A stretch of 64,000 nt of DNA from Acanthornis magna. Taxonomy: Eukaryota > Chordata > Aves > Passeriformes > Acanthizidae. The DNA lies in contig JAWUZG010000354.1 in assembly GCA_036785705.1 (NCBI GenBank), positions 496,001 through 560,000 on the forward strand, read 5' to 3'. A program made the translations under genes and the position numbers. Shown here in pieces: positions 25,401 to 38,909 of the stretch; within the stretch, counting starts at the first letter, position 1; each line of letters opens with the position of its first letter. The notes beneath the pieces are model-generated. The model worked only from the letters and a program-made list of their open reading frames with translations, made no database searches and was not told the origin of the DNA.

Positions 25401-27974
25401 ATTTTATATAGCAAAAAGACATGGCACTAATTTCTTCCATCCAAAAATGTAAAATCTTTGTTTTGTGTCAGAGGATAACTACCTGAGTGTTTGACTTGCC
25501 AAAAAAGTTGAAGGGATTGATGGAAGATTTTATGGTTCAGTAGTTGTTGAAATGTAACAGGTAACTGATGCTGTTTTGATTGTTTCCTACTATTTCTTTA
25601 ACATCCTTTAAAACAAACCCTCTTTTTAACTTTTCTAAACATTAAAACTTGCATCAAGCAATAAATTTGTTGATTGGTTTCCTGAGAGTGGAAGGGTCTC
25701 AATCTGATATTGTTTAAATTTCCCAGTTTCCAGGGTGAAGGAGCATTTATAGAACAGCACAAGAGGCAATTTCGCTGCTTTGCTTTGTCAGCGTGCCTCA
25801 GGAGGAAGATCTGAGGGACCACATCTGGATTTACGAGAGGATGTCCCTCTTTTTGTGCTTTTCATCCCTTTTCCTGTCTGCAGGCCCTTTCCACAGTGTT
25901 GCAAATTAACACTAACTTCTGGGGGGGCTTTGAAGATGTTGGGTGCTCGCCTACAGTCTGGGCTGACACTGCCAAGATAATGTCCCTGAGCAATCAGGTG
26001 CTGCTAAATTGTGATGATCAGAATGGTTTGTTGGGACAAATTCATAGTCGTGGCTTATGGAGGAATTTCTGTTCCCTGTTACAATTTTTTTCTGAGCTTT
26101 TATTATTTTCTATGTAATGCTTTCACAACAACAGCCATTTTATTAACTTGACTTTGAAGCTGAAAAGCTACAAACTAGAGGCAGCTTAAGTGATGTTTAT
26201 GCCCCACTTAGAGCAAGGGGGTTACCTGGGCCCTGGCACTGCTACTGTGTGGGTCCTCTCCTCTACATCCAGTCCATTCTGAATGTGGGCAAGAGCAGGA
26301 TCTCATCCTTCAGCTAAGCAGCACAATCTGGTTATGAGCAGGGATGCTGATGCCCCTGATATGCTGGCCATGCCTGGGATCCCATGCCCTGTAATTCAGT
26401 GAGTGACTAATAGGGAAATCTGGCATATTTTTTTGACAGTAAAAATCACAGGATCTTGTAGAGGCAAACAAGGCAGTTTCAGTGGAGCTGTGCCTGCTGA
26501 GATAGTAAGCTGTGATAAAACACAGTCTGAAAATAATTTAGCTCTTTTTGGAAGGAAACAATTCAGAGTATATATGCTTAAAGTCCTTGCGGGTTTAGTC
26601 ATTGTCTAATGTAACTACAACAAAAATTCAAATCCTATTCCTATGATGAGCTTCCATGTGGTTATCACTGAGACATGGTCATTTGTCAAAACTTAATGGA
26701 CCACAAAAAATGAGTGTCTCAACAACTGCATCTATATTCATGTTTTAATTCAGATCAGGGATGCTCCTCTGAAGTGAATTTCCTAGTTGGTCCCCTTTGA
26801 TTGGTCTTGGTTGAACAGCAGTGCACGAAGAATGTGAAGTTGATGTTTTTTTTTTAATGAGACTAAACTAGAGGATGTGCTCAGGGAGTCTTGAATGCAC
26901 ACCAGGTACGTGTGAGCTTCAGGACAAGGCATCAAAGCAGAGCTAGTCTGAAGTTTGAACAGAGAAACAGCAAAATCTGAAATACATAGAGTAGGGATGA
27001 CAGATCCTCAGCAGTGTATTTTGGTATATAGATCAGTTCCTATTTGCCTGTAATAGTGCTTAGTACTGGTAAAATACCACAGAAATGTGTGTTATTCTGC
27101 ACGTCGGAAAGTGAGTCTTAGTATGTGAGGAATGTCAAAGCTGAGAATTTGGAATGGATGTCTCTGCCCAGTTTTAAAATGTATTTATGCATATTTAGCA
27201 TTTCTGCAACTGAAAAACTAATTCTTGATTGTATCCAAAAAGAGGACCCTTGCTTTAGTGTTAGAGATGCAAGAACCTCTTCCTTCAGTTGCAGGGTGAG
27301 TGCAGCTCACTCTGCAGAGCTCTGTAGTGATGTGCTGTGCCTTTTCCACATACTCTGAAGAATGAGTCCAAAGAAAAATGACTCTTTGGGGTCAATGGCA
27401 AATAAACCTTCCCTCCTTTTCTTACAGGTGGTCCTTAATCCCCAGAAAAATCAGAGCAGCTAGTTGTGTTGGGGCATTGTTGCTGTGTCTTAGTCTTACG
27501 CATACTTTGGAGAATGAAGGTTGCTGTGAGTTTTAGCAAAATTCTGTTCCAGGCACTGTGCAAAGCTTCAGTGCCTCTCCATGTCCCAGGTGAGCATGTC
27601 TGAGTAACAACACAATGATCCAGCTCATGAAGCTGCAGAATGAAGTCCTGTGTTACTGAAGGCTGCAGCAAGAGGTCATGAAGTGGCTGGTGTGACTAAA
27701 CTAGTGTGGCAGTGTTAGGGAGGCTGCTGCTGAATGAGAGAGAAAAACTGACTGGAAAAGACAAGAGTCAAGGAGCAGAGATGAGCGCCCTGTAAAAAAC
27801 ATTCATAGGCCATAACAGAGTCCAACAAAGGTTTTTTAATTACTAACACTAAAGATGGGTTAGAAAATTGCACCTGGACCAGCATTATTCACATATGGGG
27901 TGAAGTTCGTAAGGATTTAATTTCAGCAGTAATAGTTTCCTCTTATAAATAACAGTCTGAAGCTGCTACACCAA
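22401..27974. other. Non-coding DNA with decoy splice signals
   Basis: No exon is supported. Two strong acceptor-like sequences occur, TTTTTCCTTTCTTCTCTTCACAG's AG at 22942-22943 and a CTTCCCTCCTTTTCTTACAG-type site with AG at 27426-27427. Each is followed by GTGG, so neither makes a good zero-length donor. The first opens a frame that stops by 23068 and has a CCA/GTAAGT donor-like site near 23085. That candidate exon is unusually T-rich and recalls no protein. Confidence 0.5.
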
Positions 27975-28105
27975 GGAGGTTGCTGTTATTGCCTTATTGG
28001 GGGGGGTGGGGGGGTGGGAAGTGAATACTGGAGGGGTGAAATTGCTTGTTTCAAGTCACTCAGCTGATCCAAACAGATTGAGCAGCAATTCCCAGTCTCC
28101 CTAAA
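27975..28105 (+). repeat. MIR-like SINE tail relic with G-rich insert
   Basis: The phrases ggaggttgctgttattgcc, then gaggggtgaaattgcttgtttcaagtcactcagctgatcc, then gagcagcaattcccagtctccc follow the order of the MIR / L3 shared tail. That tail is a block reading approximately 'gaggtaggtgctattatcccc...gaggttaagtgacttgcccaaggtcacacagc...agccgggaatagaacccaggtctcc'. Between the halves, at 27999-28018, is a G8-T-G7-T-G3 run that has replaced the expected purine-rich core. The relic is ancient and the match is partial. Confidence 0.45.
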
Positions 28106-29484
28106 GTATCAGAACAGTGCATAGTGTGTGCAGTATATATAAACCAACAAACACCAGTTTGTGACTCTGTGGCACAGCATGGCGGGGCTCACCCAGCATC
28201 TGGGAGCTGCCTCCTCAGTACCTGGATCTGGGATAGGGAGGAGGAAGACTGGGGGTGGACTCGTCCTTCTCCCACGAGTGGCCAAGGTCTTCCAGTTGCT
28301 ACCAAAAACTATGTGCAGTCATGCAAAATTAATATATAATCCAAGTGTGTAGGTTGAGTGGTTGATATGAGCTACTGTGGTGGCCAAATTTTGTTGAGTG
28401 CCAATACTGTCAGCAAGTTGTCCCTCATCATTTTGTAGGTATTAGTAAGTTCATTTCGTGTTCTTTGATAGTGCTTATTATCTAAATTATTTTAAATGGT
28501 TTGTGTCAGTTCAGTAAATACTGGTTATGATTTAAAAAGCATTTTCACAGGTGCTTTACTACATTTGTATTCAAGAGGCATATGCTCCTTTGCATACATC
28601 ATATAGATAGGCAGTCACTTTCAGAAGTTGATGTTTCACCCATGTATGGATGGATTTCTATGAGATGAAGTAGAGACTTCTCTGTCAGAGAAAACCATTG
28701 TAACTCTCAAATTCTTTGGTCTTGTCATTTTATTCCAAAGCGTGCAAATGACTTCCAGGCATAAAATCTCCAGAAAGTATTCGTAACTTTGCATGAGGAG
28801 CCTGATCCAAAGGTTTCCTTCTTTCAAAGCTGCTGGAAAGTAGGCAGCATGTGTGTCACCTGCCAGAGCAGCCTCAGGCTCTAGCTCACCCTCCTCGTGG
28901 CAGAGCTGTACTCAGGCTGTATTCATGGCACCGTGCTGGCTTCTGCTTTAGTTACCAGATCCACTTTCACACCTTCCGACTTGTCTTCCAGGCTTCCGAG
29001 GGAGGCCCGACCATGTCAGGGTGGGTGTGTGAAGGGTGAAAGTGAAGCAGGGATGTCGAGAAGGCTTTCCAGGCGTTCCTGCCAGCCCCTTTCTCTGCCC
29101 GCTGTCCCTGTGCTCGGTGTCGCTCCCGCGCTGCATTCTCCCTCCTGTCCAGTGGATGGACAAAAAACCTCCCAGTTTTGCTCGAAGGGAGCCGGTGCCC
29201 CATCCACGATGGGTGTGCCACGTTCCCGAGGACTGCATCCCAATTGTTCCCATGATTCATTTTTACTACTACTACTTCTCTTTTTTTTTTCTTATACTTT
29301 TTTTCTTCCCCCCCCCCTTTCCTTTTAAAATTATTTTCTCCCCATTCCCTGTAAACTAACTGTGCTGTTGTGATGGTCTGTGGTGCCGACTCAGGATATT
29401 TTGGCTTAGATTTAGTTAAGCACTTGCACAGATGTCACTGATTCTGTGTGATCGTAGACCTCTTACGAAATGCCATGATAAAGG
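28106..29484. other. Non-coding DNA with CpG-richer patch at 28890-29260
   Basis: From about 28890 to 29260 CpG is clearly more frequent than in the surrounding tens of kilobases, and long frames open on both strands (up to 143 codons plus, 101 codons minus). The frames overlap in sense and antisense and recall no protein. The patch ends in a long pyrimidine tract, T-runs followed by C10 (29308-29317). A small CpG island, a decayed GC-rich repeat or local biased gene conversion are all possible. I see no TATA or other clear core promoter. Confidence 0.35.
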
Positions 29485-29545
29485 AGGACAGGCTTCATGA
29501 TTAAATGGCCCCTTCCAGACCTTAAATATTATGAATCTCACTTCT
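29485..29545 (+). mobile_element. CR1 LINE 3'-terminal relic
   Basis: TTCATGATTAAATGGCCCCT followed by tccagaccttaaatattatgaatctc matches the CR1 3' UTR phrase of the form 'agatgatctt aaaggtcccttccaacc...attctatgattc' with many substitutions. It is short and old, in plus orientation. Confidence 0.45.
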
Positions 29546-29952
29546 GCGGTACAGTGGAAAGACGATTAGGACTTCCTACACTACGAAGGAAGAAAGGGAG
29601 GTGAAATTTTTAACTGAAACTTCCAAATATATTTCTCCTACTTCCACAACCTCAGGGTCAACTGCTCTAGGTAACAGGAACTTTAATTACTTTCAGTAAC
29701 TTGCCAGGGACAAACACTATTTATGTGCCATATCTACTACCATCATGATACCATAAACATGCTGCTGTTGGGAATGGTTTCTACTGCCTAGTTTCTATGT
29801 AAATATCCAAAAATGCGTGCATTTTGGAGATGCTGGGGTTTTCTAGCTACCACTTAATTATATGAAAACTGAACTAGACTACATTTGGTAAGAATTGGCT
29901 ATAAACCAAAGGGTCTATTCTTTAGACAGACTAATCAGTAAAAAAATCCACG

Positions 29953-30014
29953 ATAAAATAATAATAATAATAACAACAATAATAACAAATCATAATAAAT
30001 ATAATAAATAAATA
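29953..30014. repeat. AAT-type microsatellite
   Basis: An imperfect array of AAT, AAC and AAAT units. It is an ordinary simple repeat, likely length-polymorphic. Confidence 0.85.
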
Positions 30015-33000
30015 GTTAGCATTGAATAGAGTGAGGGCAATTTTTGAAGAGGAAAGTATTGCTCCTTCACATTCTTGTCCATCTGTTTTTTTAGGCTTTT
30101 CTATACATTCAATCAGCATAATGCCTAAGTGAGTAATGTAATAAGAAAGCAGTATTAGAGATTTGCTGGATTCTGGTATGTGATTTAACGGCTATGTGCT
30201 TATCCTTTGAAAGATATTTATGAAGACAATGTATGTATGCACTGCTGCACTGAGAAGTGTTTTTTAGTCCGTTGACTGTTAGGATATTTTTCAAAGCTGT
30301 TGACGTTTTTTTGTAATGTAACTCTTTTAAAGCTACTCTGAAAGGAGGTCCAGTCACCACTAATTCCTGTGTAAATGAAGCATAATCACTCAGAGAAGAG
30401 ACCCTTTATTTAGTGAGTTTAAAGCTCATTATACAATTTTGTAGGGGGAAAATTACCCTGCCTGTAAATTAACTGCATTTCCTAATGAAATAACTTGTCA
30501 ATTTTTTCAGCCTCCTTTGATAGGAATAAGAATTACAGTGGCATTGGAAAGTAAAATCATGCTGTTCTAACTGGCAGTTTTTTCCAGTTGTAGAAGAAAT
30601 TATAACTGTGAACACATTTTGATTCAGATTAATCTCAACAAGTAACAAAAGCATCTTTTGTCATGGTGTTTTTTCATCTCTTTCCACCTCCTTTATTAGA
30701 GCCTAAAGCCAGCTCCATCAGCCTTACTCCTGGTATATGATGACACAAATTCTCTAGAGGCATGTGGCTTTCTCAAGCAATAAAGCATCATTATGCTCCT
30801 CATTTCTGAGGATGCACTATTTCACCTGTGAGTTGTGTTTCAAGGGACAAACTAGCAGAACTCATCAGGTTAATTTTCCCAAAAAACAAGGCTTTCATCC
30901 TCCCATTAGGCTTGCAAAGGCAAGCCTATTTACCATAGGTGTCTGTGCTTCTCTAGTTCTATCCTGACACTTGTAGATGGCAGCAAATAGATGGCATTTT
31001 AAGTGCTTTGGCTGCAGCTACTGCAACAGGAGTGCTAAAAGACAAAATAATTGTTCTTGAGGTGGCTGTCCTCTTCCGAGCAGCAGCAGCCTCAGTGCAC
31101 ATTAACAAGCCAAGCCGGTGCCTGTGGCTCTGCAGTGCGTGCACGGCCGTCTGCTGAGGCAGGTGTCGTGACTCCACTTCAGCAGCTAAAAGCAGAGATA
31201 CATGGAGCTGCTGTAATGTTGGAAATCATTTTAAGAATTCCTGGAATAATTGCTTTTTCCTGAAATTGGTTATGTTTTATTATATAGATATTAATTGTAT
31301 GTACTTATAGGGAATGGTTGGTTTTCTTTCATTTGGGAAAGGTATAAATTTAGGGGCATATGGATTAGTATCCTCAGAGTTTCTTTTTTCCTGCTTTGGC
31401 CAATTTTCAGCTGCATAAAATAAAGGTTTAAGATTAGTTTGGCTTTGAAAAATAACATTCAGACCAACCATAAAGAAGTATTCAGAAAGGTCATCTCAGT
31501 GTGTGGGTGCTTTCTTCATTTCTTCACACAATAACTCTGTTCTACAATAACAGCAAGCAGCAAGTTCTTTGCAGTAGTTTTCAGTATATTAAAATTAGTG
31601 AAAGATTAAATGGGGGTTTGTTACATTTGATCAATGTGAAACTTCATATCAGCATGAACAATATTCCTTCAGCAGTTAGGGCCTGGTATTGAAATTCTGC
31701 TGCTGGACAGTGGTTTTGGGTCAGGCTACTGAAGAAGGTCAATGGTTTCAGAGTTGCTTGTGGTCCAGCACGGAAGAGCAAAGCTGTTTCTCAGATCCTG
31801 GTTCCTCTGATTTCTGTGTAGATTCCTCTTTAACACATAGGGCTGTCCGTACTTGTCAAACAGGTCAGCATGGTGAAAAAACATATTTCTATTTTGCATG
31901 GAATCAGAATGTAGCTTCCTGAAGTTAGTGTAAAAAAGTCTGAATTGTCAATAGTTTCGGGTTTGCACACCACCACTGATTTTCAGTGCTCAACAGGAGG
32001 TGCTCATCACTTCTTCAAGGTGATGTGTCTCTGCTTAGCATCTTCAGCACCTGAAGACAGACCCCTGAGAGAGTCACAATACTAAAATCCATTCTCTTTG
32101 GAAATGTGAAAACAAAATAGTGTGAATTTCCTATAGCAGACATTTCTGTGAAAAAATTTTTTTTTCTGATGAAATTAAAGTTTTTTGTTTGATTTCATCC
32201 TTGATGTATTTTATATTTTTAAATTGAAAAGAGAAATAAGATTGGTTATTGCACAGAACCAATAGCTAGCATAAACAAAGCTATTGGATGAAGGAAATGA
32301 AAAATAAGCAAGTTGGAGGTGAAAAGTGCGTTACTCCATTGCTACTCTGATAATTAGAGAGAAAAAATTAACAGTTGCCATAAAGTGCTTTAAACATGAG
32401 AGTTTCTTATTAGGTTCTTCAAGAATGTAATTAATTACTTGCAGCCACATATGTTCTTTGTGTCATGGTGTGGAGTACCAGCACTTCATTAAAACCCAGT
32501 TCAATAATAACAGGTCACTCGAGATGTCATTTGCTCTGGAGAAGGTTGGGAAACCGAATGCCTGCTGCTTCATCCCTCTTGTGCTGTGCCAGCACACTGA
32601 GTTGAGTAGGAGGAGAGGGCAAGCTGAGCATACCAGGGTCGCGTTCCAGAAAGCCCCTTGGTCTGGGTGACAGTGCTCATGGGAGACCTGGGAGCAGAGG
32701 GATGGCAGAGGGCTGGTAAACACATAGCAGGGCAGCCAGCACAGAGTTCTGATAAAGACACTGCGAGTCACAGTCAAATTCCTACCGAAAGGAAGTCCCA
32801 TGGTTATGAAGAAATAATTAATAATAATATAAAATAAATGCAAGTGCTATATTGTCCTAGTGACAGAGGTTTTGGACTTTAACAATTTTTTTTTTTTTAG
32901 CAACAAGTCGTGGGTTAAATACTCACAGCTCCTGTGCCGCCCTAGTGCCTTAGCTAGTTTGCACTGACAGTGAAGTTAAGAGAAGGATGGGTGGACATGT

Positions 33001-34254
33001 TGTTGGAGACCCTCTGCATGTCACTTTTATTAATCTCTTAAGGAATGAGATACCAGAGGGCCAGATTTTGTCTGGTACAATTCATGTTACTTTTGAGGGA
33101 TGGGCTGAAATGTGTGCAAGGGTAAGAAGGTGCCCTTGGTGCCCAGCGGGATTTGGGAACTGAGAAACATTTTGGTAACACCAGTTCTCTGGAGGCGCAG
33201 GTATCACCGCTGGTATCCTGAGAGAGTCCTGACAGACTGTTGGGAGCCACTTCATCATTCCATTGTCACAGGGTGTAGGGTGCTCTCTCATGGAGTATGA
33301 AGCAAACAGAAAACATTTCCCATGCAGCTTGAAGCCCTGTCCTGCACCACCTTCCACTTGTGACCTTCCTTTTGAAATACATTTTACTGGCATTACAAGA
33401 AAACACATTAGGCTCCTGGAATTGTGCTTAGAGTAAATGAAGAGCAACATATGTTGTGCAATTGCACCCTATTGTTTTATATTTTACTTTGAGAAGAATT
33501 TTTGCAATTAGATTGTTGTTGAAGTCAACAAAGTACAAACATAGGGAGCAGAGTGTTTTTGATAGGGAGGGACTCTGTCAGTAGCTGATTGAGGATTCCT
33601 TTTATCTTAAATATTATTTAATGCTCTGTGGAAAGAATTAAGAATCCCATTTTACACTGAAGCATGCTGTTAATGTGCATATAAAAACCTCAGCAATTTT
33701 ATTGACAGTTATGAATTTACAGCTGCTGGTGGTGAATTTTTTTGAAAGACTGCTTCCTTTTCCCCAATTCTTTGCAGACCATTGTCATAGTTTGCTATTA
33801 GCTAAGGCAGAACCTCATTTAACAGAAATGCATAGGTCTTCAATTTCACTGTATACATGAGGAAAAAAGAAAATCAATGTGAAGCCTGGACTCAGTCTGC
33901 TGATGCCAGAGATGACTATCTGTAGCATACAGAAAGAAACCCTGGCTCAGATTAGTTTTTCTTTACCCTTTGGATGTTAAAAATGACAGAAAGAGGCTAC
34001 TGCTGGTGAGAGTTGTTATGACTATTATCCTCTGGTCAAATTTGGTGTTAATCCTAGAGACTGTTAGTGCGTGTAGAAATATTTCAAGTACTCAGTATTA
34101 ATTTAGTATTAATTTATATTTATTATTATCATTTATATTATATTCATTGATGGGAAGATGAGTATTAAGAAACAATTTGTGCATTTGCAGTTTCACATTT
34201 GCATTGAATATCCATTGTTTGTGTGTGCGAATGATTGCCATGCACCCAGGACTA

Positions 34255-34298
34255 TATGTGTATGTAAATATATATATAAAAATATATATACACACAGA
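34255..34298. repeat. TA/CA-rich microsatellite
   Basis: Alternating TA runs (aatatatatataaaaatatatata) are followed by cacacaga. It is a compound simple repeat with cruciform potential but no evident function. Confidence 0.8.
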
Positions 34299-35375
34299 GT
34301 ATCTAATCATCAAGAATATCAAGGGTGAATATCATTTTAATTTTCAAACAAGGATTTGGAAAAAACCCAGCCAATGCCCAGCTTGCAGAGTTCAGGCTTC
34401 ACAGGAGGGGTCCCTGTGTGGCTCATTGCAAACACAACTATACCTAGAAGTGAGCTGAAGCTGGTTAAGGGTCCTGTCTGGCCAAGGAAACCCAGTGAAA
34501 GAAATGGAGATAAAAATGGAAGGTTTGTGTGATGCTATTAATTTTTGGTCTAGGTGGAGCTTCTGTTAAATTGACTGTGACTGTGAAGATTCCTTATAAA
34601 TTATGTTCTTTAGACTTGCTAAAAACCTTCCAAAGAATAGATTTTCATGATTTTTTTAAAATTTGAAAGTTGTTGTTCCACTGGGTTTAAGACAGACGTG
34701 CTTTCCTCTTTTTTATTACACTTCTCATGATGTCTTTTACAGAAATGTCTTTAAAATAATGTCTGAGATGTGCACGTTGGCCAAAATTGTATTTCTTAGT
34801 AAGAAATCAATGAGAATTTTTAATAAAACATTAAGAAAAAATATAAAACTTTTGAGAAAATGAGAAGGTATGGTTGTAGCAATTCTGCTTTGGGAAATGG
34901 AAAGGCTTCTTTAACTAATTTTTTTCTAGCCCTACTGAAGCTGCTATTTTGGCCTGTGGAAAATGACATTGACTGGTCTTGACATGATGGAGATATTCTT
35001 TATGACTCTAAACCAAGAAGAAGCTGGAGCTTCCCAATTATTTCTATCAACTTTTAGATTCTTAATTTTATTTCCTATTTTATTTCCTTATTTATTTCTT
35101 AATATTATTTCCAGCAGTTCTATTTGATGGTGCATTTGTGGGATCAATGTCTGCAAATCTCATCTACTATTTTCCCTGAATTATTTTATTTATAATTGTT
35201 ACTTTTTAATTCTGAAACATTACCAACATCTGCCAGCAGACTCTGCAAAGCAATTGAATTCAGTAATTAATTTCAAGGGAATGCTGAGCTATTCCTGGCC
35301 CAAACTCATTCTGTGGTTCTGGCTTTCCAGAGACATGGATTCAACATACCTGAGCAGTAAATTTGCCTTAATTTC

Positions 35376-35440
35376 CAGATATGCATAAACAGATATGCAT
35401 ATGCATATGCAGATATGCATTCCAGATATGCATAACTCAG
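35376..35440. repeat. ATATGCAT-rich tandem cluster
   Basis: The motif AGATATGCAT occurs four times, interleaved with ATATGCATATGCATATGC (centre near 35395-35412), each ATGCAT being self-complementary. The cluster looks like a slipped tandem array built from a palindromic core. Confidence 0.75.
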
Positions 35441-36329
35441 CTTGGGAACCCAGCTCTGACTTGGAACTTGGGAGATGCTATTTCTGGACTCTGTCCTGAC
35501 AGCTGATCCTGATTTGTTCATCTGATCTCTTTGACACACCTTGGGATGCCTGGAAAATATGAGTATATTGTTATTCCCATGTAAAATTATCGCCTCAAGA
35601 TGCTGTAGTTTGACATAGTGCATTAGATTTTAACATTTGAGATACACTCTCCACTTTAACTTACTCCATTGCTCATGTTTCTTTTGGAAAAGGAAAGATT
35701 TGATTTCTGAAGGCAATCAATTTTAAAACTTCTTTTTGAAAGGCTATTTTCTCTTTTTTTAAATTATTTTTTCTTAAAGGTCATTTTTCTAAGGACTAGC
35801 TTAGAGGTGCTAAGACATTTCCTCATTCTTTCAAAAGTATAGGATCTGTATGAAATGAACTCCATGATTAGCCAGAGCATTACTTCGCATAAAGTATACA
35901 GCATACGTATGATGGAGAAAAGTAACGGAAAGACTTGTGGTATATACTGTGTCAGGTATTTTTCTGTACTTAGTAATCTATGGTCCTTTCTCAAAGATGA
36001 CTATTAAAGTCTGCTTTATATGGGTGAGCTAGTTCTACATTCTAAATTTAATCTACTTCTAATTCTAAAATTCATTCTAAAGATGAGCTACCATTACATT
36101 AAATATTGTGGTTTCCATTTCAGTAGCAAATATTTTTCTAATTTTAATTAATTAATCAGCCTTAGAATTGGAGGAGTTGTTTTTTCTTTTTTTTTCTTTG
36201 TGAACTAATTAGATGTAATCTCACTGTCTTGATCTCCATTGCCTTTAATCAGCTTTCTCTGGCCAGATAGCACTCTTAATTCAGTTCTTTAACTTCCAAA
36301 CTGTAATTGTGTTTATATATTGTAGGCAT

Positions 36330-36530
36330 TTATAGTAATGCTTGCTCTTCCTTGTTTGCACGAGCCTCAGCATTTCCCCATAACCCCTCAAATGGATTTT
36401 GATTCCCACGGCAATCATAAGCTAATGGGGGAAACCACTGCAGTAATGTGAACAGCAGTTTTATGGTACTGTACATGAGAACAAAATGTATCGTGGAATA
36501 GGCTGCTGCTGTTGGGGACTTGATCTGTTG
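36330..36530. other. Candidate conserved non-coding element
   Basis: An AT/GC-balanced block with retained CpGs (cacgag, cccacggc, tatcgtgg) and motifs such as GGCAATCATAAGCTAATGGG. A 74-codon minus-strand frame is open but unrecognised. It is enhancer-like in texture only. Confidence 0.2.
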
Positions 36531-38909
36531 ATCTGTTGGAAAGACTTGTTTCATGCATGTGTTTTTATTCTCTATTTCTGAGCTGACAATTTGGGGTGAC
36601 GTTTATGGGATTTCTGTCTCACTTCTCTACCTGTTTGATAGAAGGAACTCCATACCTGCAGGATGAGTTATACCTGCATCAGCTAGGAAATTATTCAAGC
36701 CTTGGTCTAACCTGCTCCCGCTGTACTCCTAACAAATTTTCCATATCAGCTTTAATGAACAAAAAAAAGTATGTTTTGGGAAACTAATGCCTGAATGTGT
36801 TTCTGTCCCCTGCCCAAGCCACAGGGACTCTCTGGGGTGCTGTGGAGATAAACTTCTCCGTTTTCCTCTGTTCTGCACTGACGACGTTTTGCCCCAGAAT
36901 ATTTAAGTTTCTCTTCCTCAAGGGTCTCCATTGGCACAAGCACTGAGGAGCCAGCACTTGCATCTGAACACAAGTGTTGGGGGCCTAGAAAGTAGTGAGT
37001 GCTGTTCCGGGTATTTAAAGTGGTGTCAATCATGCTAACCCTCAGTAATATTTCAAGTATTTAGATAGACAAATGTTAAACAATTTTTGAATATTTTCCA
37101 TTAATAATTTTAGATAGGCACTAGCAGTTTATTTTAAATTAACCTTTATGCTTATAGTATATAAAAATAATTATAGTATGTGTTGCATGTGAAATCAGAT
37201 GGTTATTCTGATCTCAATTTATTTGGATTACATTGTGCTAGAAGTTCAAATTGGCAAAGAAGTATTGAAAGTGGTTAAAGGGCATGTATTTGTATATGGT
37301 GTACTTGTGATCTGCTGCAGAGAGATTCTCTTTGCTGCTGTAAGACACTTTTTCCTTTCACTAACTAAAGATCAGAGCAAACTATTTGCATCAAAGCTTC
37401 TTATTTAAAACAGTTTATTGATGGCAACACACTTGCTGAATTCGCAAGCAAGCACCTTTATGTAGCTGCAGCAGCATGAAGTGTGCCTGCCTGTTATTGG
37501 AAAGCATCCAAGGACATCCTCAGCCTTCCAGCTTTCCTCTGTGTGGGGGGAGGGTTGCTGCTGTTGCTGCTTTTCTTCATTTTCCGTACTGCAGCGATTT
37601 CTAAATAAGTGCTGGTTGATTTCTCCATTTGTTATTTTTCATTTTGAAGTTAGGATGCTTAGTGACCCACTGAAGAGATACAGACTTTCTTTCCGGGACA
37701 ACTTAACATAGGATCTCTTCCCTTTCCCTGGTGGTACTGGACTTGGGTGGCTCTCTGGAAGAACCCTGATAGCCCACGGGGTATGTGATGGCCAAGGCAG
37801 CAAAAGGTAGCAAAGGCTGCATCTTCAAACAATACCTTGCACTTATTTGCAAACAAAACCAGGTTGTTAATGAGAAACAGGCTGCCAAGGCAGCAGTGAT
37901 TCCTGCCTCCAGAGAAGTGTATGAGGAGGATGCAGCCCCCCAAATGTGTGGGGAGGAAAGGGCAAGGCTGGGCCCCACTGGGGCTGGGGAGTGGCACCCT
38001 TGGGGCAGAGCTAGTGGCCAGCGGCTCAGCAGTGTGGGGTGAGCGCCCATTCCCCAGCCTCCTCCCAGCTCCGAGTCCTTGAGGATCTCAGGGAGTCATT
38101 ATGCCTTGAGGTTACTGTGATGGGCTTTCTGCTGCTTTTCCCCAAGCATCTGCCTTTCATCTTTACAAAGCCATACAAAAATTGCCTGTAACTGGCACAT
38201 ATGCTCTCTTTTGGAGATGAAGGCTGCCATTTGTGTCTAGTTTGAATACTGACACATCATTACCTGGTTAGAGTTTTAAGGAACTACCTTTTAAGAAAGA
38301 AACTTTGTCACTGATTGAAACTTTTGAATTTCATTGAACAAAGTGGTTTTTAGTGACCTCTATTTCCTGAATGTTATGCCCCCTTTTTGTATGCAGCACT
38401 TTGGTGCAAATTCATCAGTTCATTCTAAGCAAGTACAGAGGTTATAATGAGAATGATGACATTATTTTTGGAGGTGATGCTGCCTGGCTGATGCATTTTC
38501 AGCACTCTTTTCAATCTCCCTCAGCTGTACTTAATGTCCAGTTTGTGATGCCAGTGAACGTATAACAATGTAGCTCTCTTATAAAATCCAAATATTGTAC
38601 AGGGATAGAAACAGTACTTAATTAAGCAAGAAATAAAAGAATTAACATTGTGATATAGGTCTTGTAAATGATCTTCAGATTAGGCAGATGCACATGTGGT
38701 CATGTTTAAGAACAGCTTTTTGTAATAGTGTAAAGAAGCCCTGAGATATCGGGTTCTGTGAATACATGTATTGCATGGAAAAAATCTAGTAGAAATAAAG
38801 GAAAAAAAATCAACATTTACAGTACCTGATCAGTAAAATAGTAGATTGAGAATGAATGGAAGGATAGTTTGTAACTTTACTATTTTTGGGGAATGATAAA
38901 AATGCCATC
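36531..38909. other. Non-coding DNA, GC-richer at 37840-38080
   Basis: No exon or repeat family is recognised. The GC-richer patch carries overlapping minus-strand frames of 112 and 115 codons that are proline- and serine-rich and lack a domain. Confidence 0.5.

Larger units (their letters stand above)
29546..36329. other. AT-rich non-coding DNA with microsatellites
   Basis: No gene is recognised. Simple sequence includes an AAT/AAC-type array at about 29953-30014, a TA/CA-rich tract at 34255-34298 and T-rich low complexity at 35050-35115. It also includes an ATATGCAT-rich cluster at 35376-35440. Short frames throughout have no recognisable domain. Confidence 0.55.

Noticed and set aside
27290..27310. 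CAG/GGTGAGTG as a second recursive splice site
   Set aside because: One base separates AG from GTGAGT, the pyrimidine tract is interrupted, and no downstream donor was found.
28897..29328. 143-codon plus frame as a gene
   Set aside because: Antisense frames of about 100 codons are open over the same bases and the peptide ends in translated T/C-runs, so this reflects composition rather than coding.
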